From positions 14,157 to 78,156 of the forward strand of contig CBDDBH010000002.1 of assembly GCA_965225625.1 (NCBI GenBank): a stretch of DNA of 64,000 bases, written 5' to 3'. The notes beneath the pieces were generated by a model. That model did no database searches and had not been told where the DNA came from. It was given only the letters and a program-made list of their open reading frames with translations. A program made the position numbers and the translations under genes. This DNA is from CBDDBH01 sp965225625. Lineage in GTDB: Bacteria; Pseudomonadota; Gammaproteobacteria; JADZEE01. Below, piece by piece: positions 34,466 through 42,568 of the stretch. How positions within the stretch are numbered: the first letter of the stretch is position 1; each line of letters opens with the position of its first letter.

Positions 34466-34789
34466 TCATTTCCGGTCAATCTCGAGCACATTGCCTAACT
34501 GTTCCATCTTGCCGACGCCCGCTTTTACCCTCTCCAATAGATGGGGGGAGACATTCCATTTTTGGCCGTCCTCTGTCACAACGGTTACGGTCTTGCGATT
34601 GTATTTGACGAGTGTCCCGAGCAACGGCTGACGTCCAGAAGCACGGAAACTAACTTTTTCGCCGACGCTGAACTCCAACATGTCGGCGTGGGCCCTCATC
34701 GACTCCAGGAACTTAAGTCGCTCAACGATCCGATGATTCAGGTCGATCAATTCAGATTCCGTAAGTTTGTCGATATCGATCTTCATCAT
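34466..34789 (-). CDS. Conserved hypothetical protein, coiled N-terminus plus small beta domain
   Basis: The product is 107 aa, starting with tandem ATG codons (34789 or 34786). The N-terminal half is helical (SELIDLNHRIVERLKFL); the second half, VGEKVSFRASGRQPLLGTLVK followed by TVVTEDGQKWNVSPHLL, looks like a small KOW/SH3-like barrel. Such proteins are found in many proteobacteria without known function. It lies immediately after the truncated amidohydrolase on the opposite strand, 46 bases from the next gene in the same direction. Confidence 0.7.
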   Translation of the reverse strand: MMKIDIDKLTESELIDLNHRIVERLKFLESMRAHADMLEFSVGEKVSFRASGRQPLLGTLVKYNRKTVTVVTEDGQKWNVSPHLLERVKAGVGKMEQLGNVLEIDRK

Positions 34790-34835
34790 CGTATTGCTCG
34801 ATTAGTTCGCGTACCACAGCCTCGCAGTCAATTTG

Positions 34836-35195
34836 TTAACCGCTTGACGGTTCGTTTTTGCCCAATAGACGACCAACTCTGAACGAGTCGACAATACCAA
34901 AAACCCAAGAAATAAGAAAAACCAGCGCAGCAATGTTGATGAGGGGGGCTTGGCTTCCAGATAATTGCATTGCGACTAATTCTTTAATTGTTTCGATATC
35001 TAGCGGTACTTCACCACGTTGGATTTTCTCAACTATTTGTAGAGTTCTCTCTACCGCTTCAACAATCACTATAGTGAGAGCCGCAAAAGCAACACTAGCC
35101 AATAAGATGCCGACAATACGCTTCTTTAAGAAATAGTGGCCGGCACCAGGAAACACCAGGGCTGATAAAAGCGCGGCTGTCAGTGGCTGTCCCAT
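34836..35195 (-). CDS. Small integral membrane protein (hypothetical)
   Basis: About 119 aa from the ATG at 35195 (a TTG at 35207 is in frame). The N-terminus, PLTAALLSALVFPGAGHYFL, with a basic KKR turn and a second hydrophobic stretch, is typical of small TM2-like or DUF5683-like membrane proteins with a PGxGHFY motif; a third span is at residues about 90-105. Function is unknown. It sits between the 34466 gene and the CoA-transferase operon. Confidence 0.7.
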   Translation of the reverse strand: MGQPLTAALLSALVFPGAGHYFLKKRIVGILLASVAFAALTIVIVEAVERTLQIVEKIQRGEVPLDIETIKELVAMQLSGSQAPLINIAALVFLISWVFGIVDSFRVGRLLGKNEPSSG

Positions 35196-35263
35196 CACAT
35201 ATGACAACGTTCGATATTATGCGGCCTGAAAATATACATATCGACAACACTCAGTGACGGCAG

Positions 35264-36484
35264 CTAGGCGATGATTTCCTGTTTGCGCCAAGCGTTAACC
35301 TGCTCAGCGCCGTAACCCAGATCCGTAAGTATTTCCTGCGTGTGTTCTCCCAGAGTCGGCGCGCGCTGCTGGATGCGACCCGGTGTTTCACTCATGTGTA
35401 CGGGGATCCCGGCGATCTGTACTGGCTTTTGTGTGTGGGGGTGATCAATGTCGACTAGCATGCCGCGCTCGGTGAAGTGAGGGTCGGTGGTGATGTCACT
35501 GATATCGTACACCGGACCAAACGGGATCCTGCCACCGAGCAGTGCACCCAATTCCTGCTTTGTACGCTCGCGGGTGAAGTCCTCAATGGTTTCGTAAACC
35601 AAATCCTGATTTTCGATGCGTGCGGGTAATGTCGTGAAACGCGGATTTTCAATCCACTCCGGGCGTTGTATGACTTCGCACAGGATTTGCCACTCTTTGG
35701 GTGCGCGCGCGCAGATGGCGACCCAACCGTCTTTGGCCCGGACGATGCCGTATGGGCAGACCAGCGGGTGACGGTTGCCTTCGGGCGCGGGCACTGTGCC
35801 GGCAAAAGAATGTTGATGTACCACGCGCTCACAGACGGCGAGCACACCGTCCACCATGGCAATATCCACAAATTGACCGTGCCCGGTTCGTTCGGCATGA
35901 AACAGCGCGGCGACTACGCCGAATGCCAACATGGAACCGGGGATCATATCGCCTACACCGGGGCCAATTTTCGTGGGTGTGACGGCATCGGGACCGGTGA
36001 TGGCCATGATGCCGCCCATCGCCTGCGCGACAATGTCGAAGGCGGGCCAATCGGCATATGGACTGGCTCCGGAACGGGAATCGCCGAAACCGCGTACCGT
36101 CGCATAGACTAACTTGGGATTGCGCTGCCGCAGCTTTTCATAGGAAAGATCCCAGTTATCCATGACCTCGTTGCGAAAATTCTCGACCAAAGCGTCTGCA
36201 TCCTCGATCAAGCGCAACAGGATCTCGCGCGCTGCGGGCTGTTTAAGATCCAGCACGATGCTGCGTTTGTTGCGGTTGATGCTGGAGAAATAGCCGCCGT
36301 GGTCGTGCACCTCGTCGTCACTACGAAATGGGCCGAGTTGGCGGGTCATGTCGCCCATTGGCGGCTCAACTTTTATAACTTCAGCGCCGTGATCGGCGAG
36401 CATCTGGGTACAGAAAGGTCCGGCCAGCATACGGGTGAGATCGATCACTTTGACGCCGTGCAGTGCGCCAGTGCTGCTGCTCAT
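35264..36484 (-). CDS. Family III (CaiB/BaiF) CoA-transferase
   Basis: The product is about 406 aa. The N-terminal GVKVIDLTRMLAGPFCTQML and DHGAEVIKVEPPMGD, and the catalytic-Asp region IAMVDGVLAV, are family hallmarks. The ATG at 36484 is preferred over one 12 bases upstream because it overlaps the stop of the MaoC gene (ATGA). Members move CoA between carboxylic acids; with two MaoC hydratases and an acyl-CoA dehydrogenase in the same operon it probably activates a short dicarboxylate or similar acid. Confidence 0.92.
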   Translation of the reverse strand: MSSSTGALHGVKVIDLTRMLAGPFCTQMLADHGAEVIKVEPPMGDMTRQLGPFRSDDEVHDHGGYFSSINRNKRSIVLDLKQPAAREILLRLIEDADALVENFRNEVMDNWDLSYEKLRQRNPKLVYATVRGFGDSRSGASPYADWPAFDIVAQAMGGIMAITGPDAVTPTKIGPGVGDMIPGSMLAFGVVAALFHAERTGHGQFVDIAMVDGVLAVCERVVHQHSFAGTVPAPEGNRHPLVCPYGIVRAKDGWVAICARAPKEWQILCEVIQRPEWIENPRFTTLPARIENQDLVYETIEDFTRERTKQELGALLGGRIPFGPVYDISDITTDPHFTERGMLVDIDHPHTQKPVQIAGIPVHMSETPGRIQQRAPTLGEHTQEILTDLGYGAEQVNAWRKQEIIA

Positions 36485-36960
36485 CGTTCGCTCCAATGAC
36501 TGCGGCGTTTGACCAACACCCGGCGTTCAGCCTCCATCACCGTCTTATCATCCTGGTTAACACCCCAATGACGGAATCTGACGATGCCGGCATCGGCTTG
36601 GTCGGCATCACTTAGCTGCAGGACTTCGGTATACGCGTACAGGGTGTCGCCGTGATGTACGGCTGCGGTTAGTTTCAATTTGTCGACGCCGAGTTCCGCC
36701 AATGCATTTTCAGCGGTGTCCTGGCTGGCGAGGCCAATAACCAACGCGGTGGTGATACCGCCGAACACAATGCGGCGTTTGAAGGGTAACTGCTGCGCCG
36801 CATGCTCATTGAAGTGCGCTTGCGCAGTATTCATCACCAAGTTGGTCAGCAGCACGTTTTCAAGCGCTTCGACGGTCTTGCCGCGCGAGTGCCGAATTAC
36901 ATCGCCGACGACGAAGTCTTCGAAATAGTTATCATTGCCGGTCAGCGCGGAAAGGCTCAA
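36481..36960 (-). CDS. MaoC-family acyl dehydratase
   Basis: The product is 159 aa with a hot-dog fold: DNYFEDFVVGDVIRHSRGKT, then NTAQAHFNEHAAQQ, and GGITTALVIGLASQDT. The Asp/Asn and His of the hydratase active-site region appear near NTAQAHFN. It resembles mesaconyl-CoA or beta-methylmalyl-CoA hydratase-like proteins. It follows the acyl-CoA dehydrogenase by one base and overlaps the CoA-transferase start. Confidence 0.87.
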   Translation of the reverse strand: MSLSALTGNDNYFEDFVVGDVIRHSRGKTVEALENVLLTNLVMNTAQAHFNEHAAQQLPFKRRIVFGGITTALVIGLASQDTAENALAELGVDKLKLTAAVHHGDTLYAYTEVLQLSDADQADAGIVRFRHWGVNQDDKTVMEAERRVLVKRRSHWSER

Positions 36961-36961
36961 T

Positions 36962-38128
36962 TCAGCGGCTCCGTCCCAACAGGCGATCGGAGATGATACG
37001 AAGCTGGATCTCGGACGTGCCTTCGAAGATCTTGGTCAACCTAGCGTCGCGCCAATAACGCTCTGCCGCAACCAACTTCGTGTAGCCGGCACCGCCGTGG
37101 ATTTGCATGCCTTCGCTGGTGACGCGTTCCGCCATTTCACTTGCGACATACTTGGCCATTGCCGCTTCCAGATCACAGCGTTCGCCTTGGTCGATCTTGT
37201 CGCACACGGAGTACATGAGTTGGCGGCTGGCTTCTATCTGGGCCGCCATATCGGCAATCTTGAAACGGATGGCCTGAAACTCCCCGATAGGACGGCCGAA
37301 TTGCTGACGCTCCAATGCGTAAGCACTCGCATCTTCCAATGCACCACGTGCCACGCCGACCGCGCGGGCAGCAGTATGGGCGCGGCCGATTTCCAGACCC
37401 GCGGTGGCAATGTAGAACCCCCTGCCTTCTTCACCGATCAGGTTCTCACCCGGGACACGGACGTTATCGAACGCGAGCTCAAAGGTCTTCCAGCCGAAAT
37501 AACCAATCTTCGGAATAGCTGTCGCATGTATGTTGTCGGGAAACGTTCCGCGTGGCTTGTCGACCAGCAACGCGCTGATACCGCGGTGCCGACGCTCGGG
37601 ATCTATCTCGGGATCGGTACGCACCATGACGATGATGAAGTCGGCTCGATCGGCCATGGTGCACCAATACTTATTGCCATTGATAACCCACGAGTCACCA
37701 TCGCGGCGTGCCCGGCAACTGATATTGGCAGCATCCGAGCCGGCGTTCGGTTCAGACAATGAAAAAGCACCCCGATAGGCGCCGCTCGCCAAACGCGGCG
37801 CTATGCGTTCAAGCTGCTCTTGCGTCAACACCGACAGCGGCACCAACGTGTTGAAGGTACAACTGCGAATAATACTGCCAACGCTCATCCAGGCGCGCGC
37901 AAGTTCCTCGGTGATGAGACAGTACTCAAAGCAGCCTAGCCCCAGACCGCCATATTTCTCGGGAATAACAATGCCGAGGAAACCCATATCGGCGAGTTGC
38001 TCGAGCAGGCTTTCCGGAATATCGCCCTGTTCGGGATCGAGTTTGTTCGCAAGCGGCAGCACTTCGCGCATGGCGAACTCGCGCGCCGCTTGCTGCAGCA
38101 TCCGCCGTTCTTCGGTCATGTAGGTCAA
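36962..38128 (-). CDS. Acyl-CoA dehydrogenase
   Basis: The product is 388 aa, standard for the family. SLSEPNAGSDAANISCRA forms the flavin/substrate region, GNKYWCTMADRADFIIVM lies in the middle beta domain, and the catalytic base region in the C-terminal helical domain includes YTKLVAAERYWRDARLTKIFEGTSEIQ, with the Glu of FEGTSEIQ in the usual site. It should form a 2,3-double bond in an acyl-CoA that the neighbouring MaoC proteins hydrate. Confidence 0.93.
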   Translation of the reverse strand: MTYMTEERRMLQQAAREFAMREVLPLANKLDPEQGDIPESLLEQLADMGFLGIVIPEKYGGLGLGCFEYCLITEELARAWMSVGSIIRSCTFNTLVPLSVLTQEQLERIAPRLASGAYRGAFSLSEPNAGSDAANISCRARRDGDSWVINGNKYWCTMADRADFIIVMVRTDPEIDPERRHRGISALLVDKPRGTFPDNIHATAIPKIGYFGWKTFELAFDNVRVPGENLIGEEGRGFYIATAGLEIGRAHTAARAVGVARGALEDASAYALERQQFGRPIGEFQAIRFKIADMAAQIEASRQLMYSVCDKIDQGERCDLEAAMAKYVASEMAERVTSEGMQIHGGAGYTKLVAAERYWRDARLTKIFEGTSEIQLRIISDRLLGRSR

Positions 38129-38132
38129 CGCA

Positions 38133-38624
38133 TCACCTCGTGTTCATGAGATTGGAGCGGCGAAAGTCGATAACCCGATCGTCTCGCTGATTAAAGCCCT
38201 CGCAGTGCCAGGTGACTATGCCGTTTTCCGGATTACTGGCGGACTCGCGCCTGCCAACAACGGTGCTGCGCGCGGTTAAGGTTTCTCCCGGATAGACCGG
38301 CAGATGAAAAGTCATGTCGTCGATGCCAAGCATGGCGCCGCGCTCGCTACCTTCGGTCAGATCTTCGACACACAGTCCAAATACGGTGTTAAACACCAGA
38401 AACGGGTTGATGACAACATTCGGATGGGCATGTGCTTTTGCGAATTCAACGTTGAAATACAGTGGATTGAAATGCAGCGTCAACGTAGTGAACAGCGAGT
38501 TGTCGCCTTCATTGAGCGTGCGGCCCCAGTGGTGCTCGAACACGCGGCCAATCTCGAATTCAGCGAACGTGTAGCCCTTTTTGCGTAGCTGCGCGCGCGA
38601 GAGGATATCGGTGGGTTCAGACAT
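38133..38624 (-). CDS. MaoC-family dehydratase (second in operon)
   Basis: The product is 163 aa. EFEIGRVFEHHWGRTLNEGDNSLFTTLTLHFNP-type start (residues 19-51) and the later PNVVINPFLVFNTVFG are hot-dog hydratase features; TLHFNPLYFNVEFAKAHAHP contains the catalytic Asn/His. It is the first gene of the CoA operon ending at 35264, four bases before the acyl-CoA dehydrogenase. A homologue with closely similar layout lies at 62942-63460. Confidence 0.87.
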   Translation of the reverse strand: MSEPTDILSRAQLRKKGYTFAEFEIGRVFEHHWGRTLNEGDNSLFTTLTLHFNPLYFNVEFAKAHAHPNVVINPFLVFNTVFGLCVEDLTEGSERGAMLGIDDMTFHLPVYPGETLTARSTVVGRRESASNPENGIVTWHCEGFNQRDDRVIDFRRSNLMNTR

Positions 38625-38829
38625 GGAATTCGGCCATTACGGCCGACAACACACGCCAGCGGCCCGCGCGTAGTGTAGATCCCGCCAAGCGGCAACAAAA
38701 GCCCCACTGGAAATCGGTTACTAATCAGCGTCAGGGATGGCGCGTTTAAGCTGGACTCCTTGGTATGTTATAAGTCTTCGGCCGCACGGTCCTGGTTCAA
38801 TCGCTCAAACGTTAGAGGTATTTTCAGCC

Positions 38830-39987
38830 ATGTCGAAAATAACGGAAATCGAGTTAATCGATCGGGTTCGCTCTGTTGCGCCGGGAATTGCCGGGCGCGC
38901 GGCACAAAGTGAGGAACAACGCTCACCCCACGACGATTCGATCAAGGAGTTGGTCGACACAGGGATCTTTGCGACGCTGACCCCAAAACGCTTTGGTGGG
39001 CATGAGTTCTCCCTGGATACTCACGTCAAAATAATCGAGATCATCAGCAGTTCGTGTACGTCGACCGCGTGGGTCTCTGCCTTTTATATAGGGCACAACT
39101 TGATGGCGGCGAAATTCAGCGAACAGTTACAGTCAGAGATCTGGGCCGAGCGGCCGTTTGCATTAATCCCGATTTCTACCGCACCGCCGATTGCAGCGAA
39201 AACGGTCAGCGGCGGCTGGGAAATCTCGGGTCGCTCGTCATGGAGCACGGGGATCATGCACGGTGAATGGGTGGGCATAACCGGCGCCGTCGACGCACGA
39301 GAGCTACGCGTGTTCATGATGCCGCGCGCGGATGTGCAGATGCACGACGTGTGGCAGATGTCGGGTATGTCGGGTACGGGCAGCAACGATGTCGAGGTTC
39401 AGGAGGTGTTCGTGCCAGCGCACCGCAGCGTTGCGCTGGATGATTTCTTCTCCGGCAAAACACAGGGCAGCATGATCCACAGAAATCCGCTCTACCAGAT
39501 CCCACTGCTGCCGTTCATTTACAACGAATGCATGTGTGTATTCAGTGGCGGCCTGCGCGGCGCAACCAACGCCTATGAACAAGGTGTGCTGGCGCGTGTC
39601 ACGTCCCATGCACAATCGGTTATTAAGGAAAAGCAATACACCCACGTGTTGCTTGGGCAGGCACATGCCAACGCGATTGCAGCGGAAGCATTAACGCGCG
39701 ATCTGTGTAATCAGACGCTCGAGTGCATGAGGAACGAGAACTGGTCGGTATCTGAACGGCTGCGGCTTAAAACCCTGGCTGCATTCATCACCCAACATTG
39801 CCGGCGCGCCGTCTCGGACATGATCGCGCATTCGGGCACGAGTAATTTCCACAAAGATCGCCCGTTGCAGAGATTCTTTCGAGACATCAACACGCTTGCC
39901 ACGCACGCGTTCTGGGATTCCGACGCGACGATGGAGTTATATGGGAGAGATCGGCTGGGGCTGGAGCCGAATCATCCTTTGATTTAA
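38830..39987 (+). CDS. Acyl-CoA-dehydrogenase-fold flavin monooxygenase (HsaA/group D-like)
   Basis: The product is about 385 aa. The fold follows acyl-CoA dehydrogenases, but the catalytic Glu is missing and the sequence matches two-component flavin monooxygenases such as HsaA and p-hydroxyphenylacetate hydroxylase: LTPKRFGGHEFSLDTHVKI, SGRSSWSTGIMHGEWVGI and SGMSGTGSNDVEVQEVFVP. Such enzymes hydroxylate phenols using reduced flavin from a separate reductase, which was not found nearby. The ATG at 38830 with GAGG upstream is preferred over an earlier in-frame start at 38737. Its stop overlaps a 50-base palindrome. Confidence 0.82.
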   Translation: MSKITEIELIDRVRSVAPGIAGRAAQSEEQRSPHDDSIKELVDTGIFATLTPKRFGGHEFSLDTHVKIIEIISSSCTSTAWVSAFYIGHNLMAAKFSEQLQSEIWAERPFALIPISTAPPIAAKTVSGGWEISGRSSWSTGIMHGEWVGITGAVDARELRVFMMPRADVQMHDVWQMSGMSGTGSNDVEVQEVFVPAHRSVALDDFFSGKTQGSMIHRNPLYQIPLLPFIYNECMCVFSGGLRGATNAYEQGVLARVTSHAQSVIKEKQYTHVLLGQAHANAIAAEALTRDLCNQTLECMRNENWSVSERLRLKTLAAFITQHCRRAVSDMIAHSGTSNFHKDRPLQRFFRDINTLATHAFWDSDATMELYGRDRLGLEPNHPLI

Positions 39988-40035
39988 TTACCCCTCATCC
40001 GACCGCCATGGATGGCGGTCGGATGAGGGGTAATT
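39986..40035. terminator. Perfect 50-bp palindrome between convergent genes
   Basis: Two 24-base arms (39986-40009 and 40012-40035) are perfectly inverted around GG and begin and end with AATTACCCC / GGGGTAATT. It spans the stop of the flavin monooxygenase and ends three bases before the stop of the convergent amine oxidase gene. It should form a very stable hairpin in both transcripts and could serve as a bidirectional terminator. Related palindromes occur at 1360-1589 and 52236-52275. Confidence 0.75.
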
Positions 40036-40038
40036 GCG

Positions 40039-41477
40039 TCAAACCAACGCCTTTACAACATCCCGCCCGATCCGTTGGCCGCTTTCGATCGCACCGTCGA
40101 TGAAGCCGCGCCAGCCGTTCGCCACGTCGCCGCCACAGAAGTGGACCTTGCCTTCGGAGCTTTGTAGAGCCGCGAGGTACTTAGTGGTATGGCCGGGGCG
40201 AAGTGTGCACCAGGTTCCGCGCGAAAATGGGTCTACCGTCCACTGATAACCCTTCGCGTCCAGGACTTCGGCTTGCGGGAAAAACAGCGACACCGCGCGC
40301 TGCACGTCGTCACGATCGTTGATGTCGAGCATATCGGGGCTGGGGCCAAACCCGACCATCACGGTGCCATCTTGCCCATGGTAGTCGGTGAACATAAAAG
40401 TCAGGGGATCGGTATCGGGGGCGACACAGTAGACACTGCCCAGGTCCTGCTTGATGTGCATGTAGAGCTTGGTGCCGGAACCGGCGTGCTGCGCGTTTGA
40501 TACGATCAGCTTCGCCTCCGACAGCGCCGGTGAAAACTCGACATCCTTCAGCGTGTTTAAGGGCATTGCGACAATAACCGTCTTTGCCGACAAGGTCTGA
40601 TCGTCTTCGGTCGTGACAACAACACCCTCTGCGTTTTGTGCGATCTTCATCACCGGCGTCGACATCACCACTTCCGGCTTGGCGTCCTCAATTATCGCGT
40701 TGATTAGGGAAATCGTACCTGTCTTGATTTTGTAGCGGGCTATCGAATCGTTGAGCCGGGCGAAGTTGTGACCGGCCAGCGCATACCAGCGAACCATTTC
40801 GATGTAACCGCCCTCGGTATTCCTGTTATGCGAACCCGTCGACCAGAAGCCGCTCATGATGTCGCGCATTTCGCTGGACATTTTTGTTTTCGCCAGCGCG
40901 TCCTGGATCGACATTGAGTCATACTTCTCAACGACGTCCATCGCGTAGTAGGGGTCGAACGGCCGCGGGAACATCTCCAATGCGGGCTTGCAGAACTCAG
41001 CGCAGGCGCGCTCCATACCCTCTATCATGTCATTTGGATCGACGGTGACGGGCTTACCGTTGGTCCGGTAGACCATCGATTCTGGCGCCGCAGTGCCTGG
41101 CTCCTCGACTAACTCCAGGCGATAGTGATTGACCTCCGACCAGACGTGCGGCTGCGTCCAATAAACCCAGGTTCCACCGAGTTCCACCGCGTGTCCGGCG
41201 AAGCTGGAAGTGAATGTCCGTCCACCCAATCGATTACGCGCCTCCAGCAACACGGTCTTCAGTCCGGCATTTGCGGTTCCACGCGCCGCGGTTACACCGG
41301 CGAAACCAGCGCCGATGACGATGACATCGTAATCAGCACCACGCCCGTGTGGTGAGCAGCAGCGGCGCTTTGAATGGCCAGCGGCGCAGCCGACGCTGCC
41401 ACCGCGGCGGCACCCGCCGTCTTGACGAAATTACGCCGCGTGACGCTATTGGAAGAATTCTTGGTTTTGTCCGTCAT
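40039..41477 (-). pseudogene. TAT-exported flavin amine oxidase, frameshifted
   Basis: The first part (41477 to about 41345) encodes a twin-arginine signal, TRRNFVKTAGAAAVAASAAP; the rest (from about 41343) encodes the FAD Rossmann motif DYDVIVIGAGFAGVTAARG, EARNRLGGRTFTS and ELGGTWVYWTQP, continuing to HFCGGDVANGWRGFIDGAIESG. The two frames join if one G is added to the GGG run at 41344-41346. Length and motifs are otherwise complete, as in flavin monoamine oxidases. It may be a decayed gene or a sequencing error in an intact gene. It converges on the flavin monooxygenase. Confidence 0.85.
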
Positions 41478-41493
41478 CGTTGTTCTCCAGGTC

Positions 41494-42561
41494 TTACTGA
41501 GACATAGCCATCCGTGCTGCGCCGAGTTCGGCGCATCGACGGGTCATTTTGCCGTACTCCGTTGCGCGTTTGTCGGCTGCGTTGCCTTGTAATCCGCGCG
41601 CGTATACACCCTGCACGATTGCTGCAAAACGAAAGAAAGAAAATGCCACGTAGTAGTCCCAGTTGGAAATACCCTCGCGCCCTGTGCGTCGGCAGTACGC
41701 TGCAACATACTCGGATTCGGTGGGCACCCCAATTGCCGCCAAATCTAGACCGGCGAGGCCATAGGCGCGCTCCTGTGCACTATCCATCGAATAACCCATG
41801 CAGTTGTACGCGAGGTCGCTTAGGGGGTGTCCGAGCGTTCCGAGTTCCCAATCGAGCACGCCGATGATCTTCGGTTCACTCGGGTGGAACAGCATATTGC
41901 CCAGACGAAAATCTCCATGTACCACCGTCGTCGTATCGTCTTCGGGCAGATGCGCAAGCAACCAGTCGCGCAGCCGATCCATCTCCGCAATGTCGTCAGT
42001 CTTGGACGCTTCGTATTGTTTCGACCAACGTCGGGTGTGCCGTTCGATATAGCCACCCTGTCGGCCGAAGTCGTCCAAACCCAGCGTGGCCCAGTCGACC
42101 AAGTGTAATTTGGCGAGCGTGTCGTTCATGGAATCGTACATTTGCGCCCGTTCTTCGGCTGGGCAATCGGGCAGCAGCGGGTCGGCGAAAACCCGTCCTT
42201 CGAGGTAATCCATGACGTAAAACGTCGTGCCGAGAATGCTTTCGTCCTCACACAACAGCCGCATCCTGGGCACCGGCACGTCGGTGGCGGCCAGGGTCGA
42301 CATGACGCGGTATTCGCGATCGACCTGGTGCGCGGAAGGTAGGAGTTTGCCGGGCGGTTTCTTGCGCAGCACGTAGCGAGCGTCGCCGGCGCTGAGCAGG
42401 TAGGTCGGGTTGGATTGGCCACCCTGGAACTGCTTGACGCCAAGGCTGCCGTTAACGCCCGGCAGCAGATCACTCAGATAATTACACAGTGCGTCTTCAT
42501 CGAAAATGTGGCCGCTCAATACTGGCACTAGTGTGGGCGCGCCCGTCACCGCTGTTGTCAT
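41494..42561 (-). CDS. Aminoglycoside-phosphotransferase-fold kinase (acyl-CoA dehydrogenase-linked type)
   Basis: About 355 aa, from an ATG at 42561 eight bases after the stop of the aldehyde oxidoreductase. GGQSNPTYLLSAGDARYVLRKKP gives the nucleotide-binding lobe with the Lys, and VVHGDFRLGNMLFHP with GVLDWELGTLGHP gives the catalytic HGD loop and metal-binding Asp. Homologues phosphorylate hydroxyacyl-CoA or small molecules, as in the N-terminal part of ACAD10/11. A longer frame to 42909 was rejected because the extra part lies antisense within the upstream gene. Confidence 0.83.
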   Translation of the reverse strand: MTTAVTGAPTLVPVLSGHIFDEDALCNYLSDLLPGVNGSLGVKQFQGGQSNPTYLLSAGDARYVLRKKPPGKLLPSAHQVDREYRVMSTLAATDVPVPRMRLLCEDESILGTTFYVMDYLEGRVFADPLLPDCPAEERAQMYDSMNDTLAKLHLVDWATLGLDDFGRQGGYIERHTRRWSKQYEASKTDDIAEMDRLRDWLLAHLPEDDTTTVVHGDFRLGNMLFHPSEPKIIGVLDWELGTLGHPLSDLAYNCMGYSMDSAQERAYGLAGLDLAAIGVPTESEYVAAYCRRTGREGISNWDYYVAFSFFRFAAIVQGVYARGLQGNAADKRATEYGKMTRRCAELGAARMAMSQ

Positions 42562-42568
42562 CCTCGGG

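Noticed and set aside
34466..35207. Two small minus-strand genes as further integron cassettes
   Set aside because: They lie on the wrong side of intI, no attC-type core pair was found around them, and similar proteins occur as ordinary chromosomal genes.
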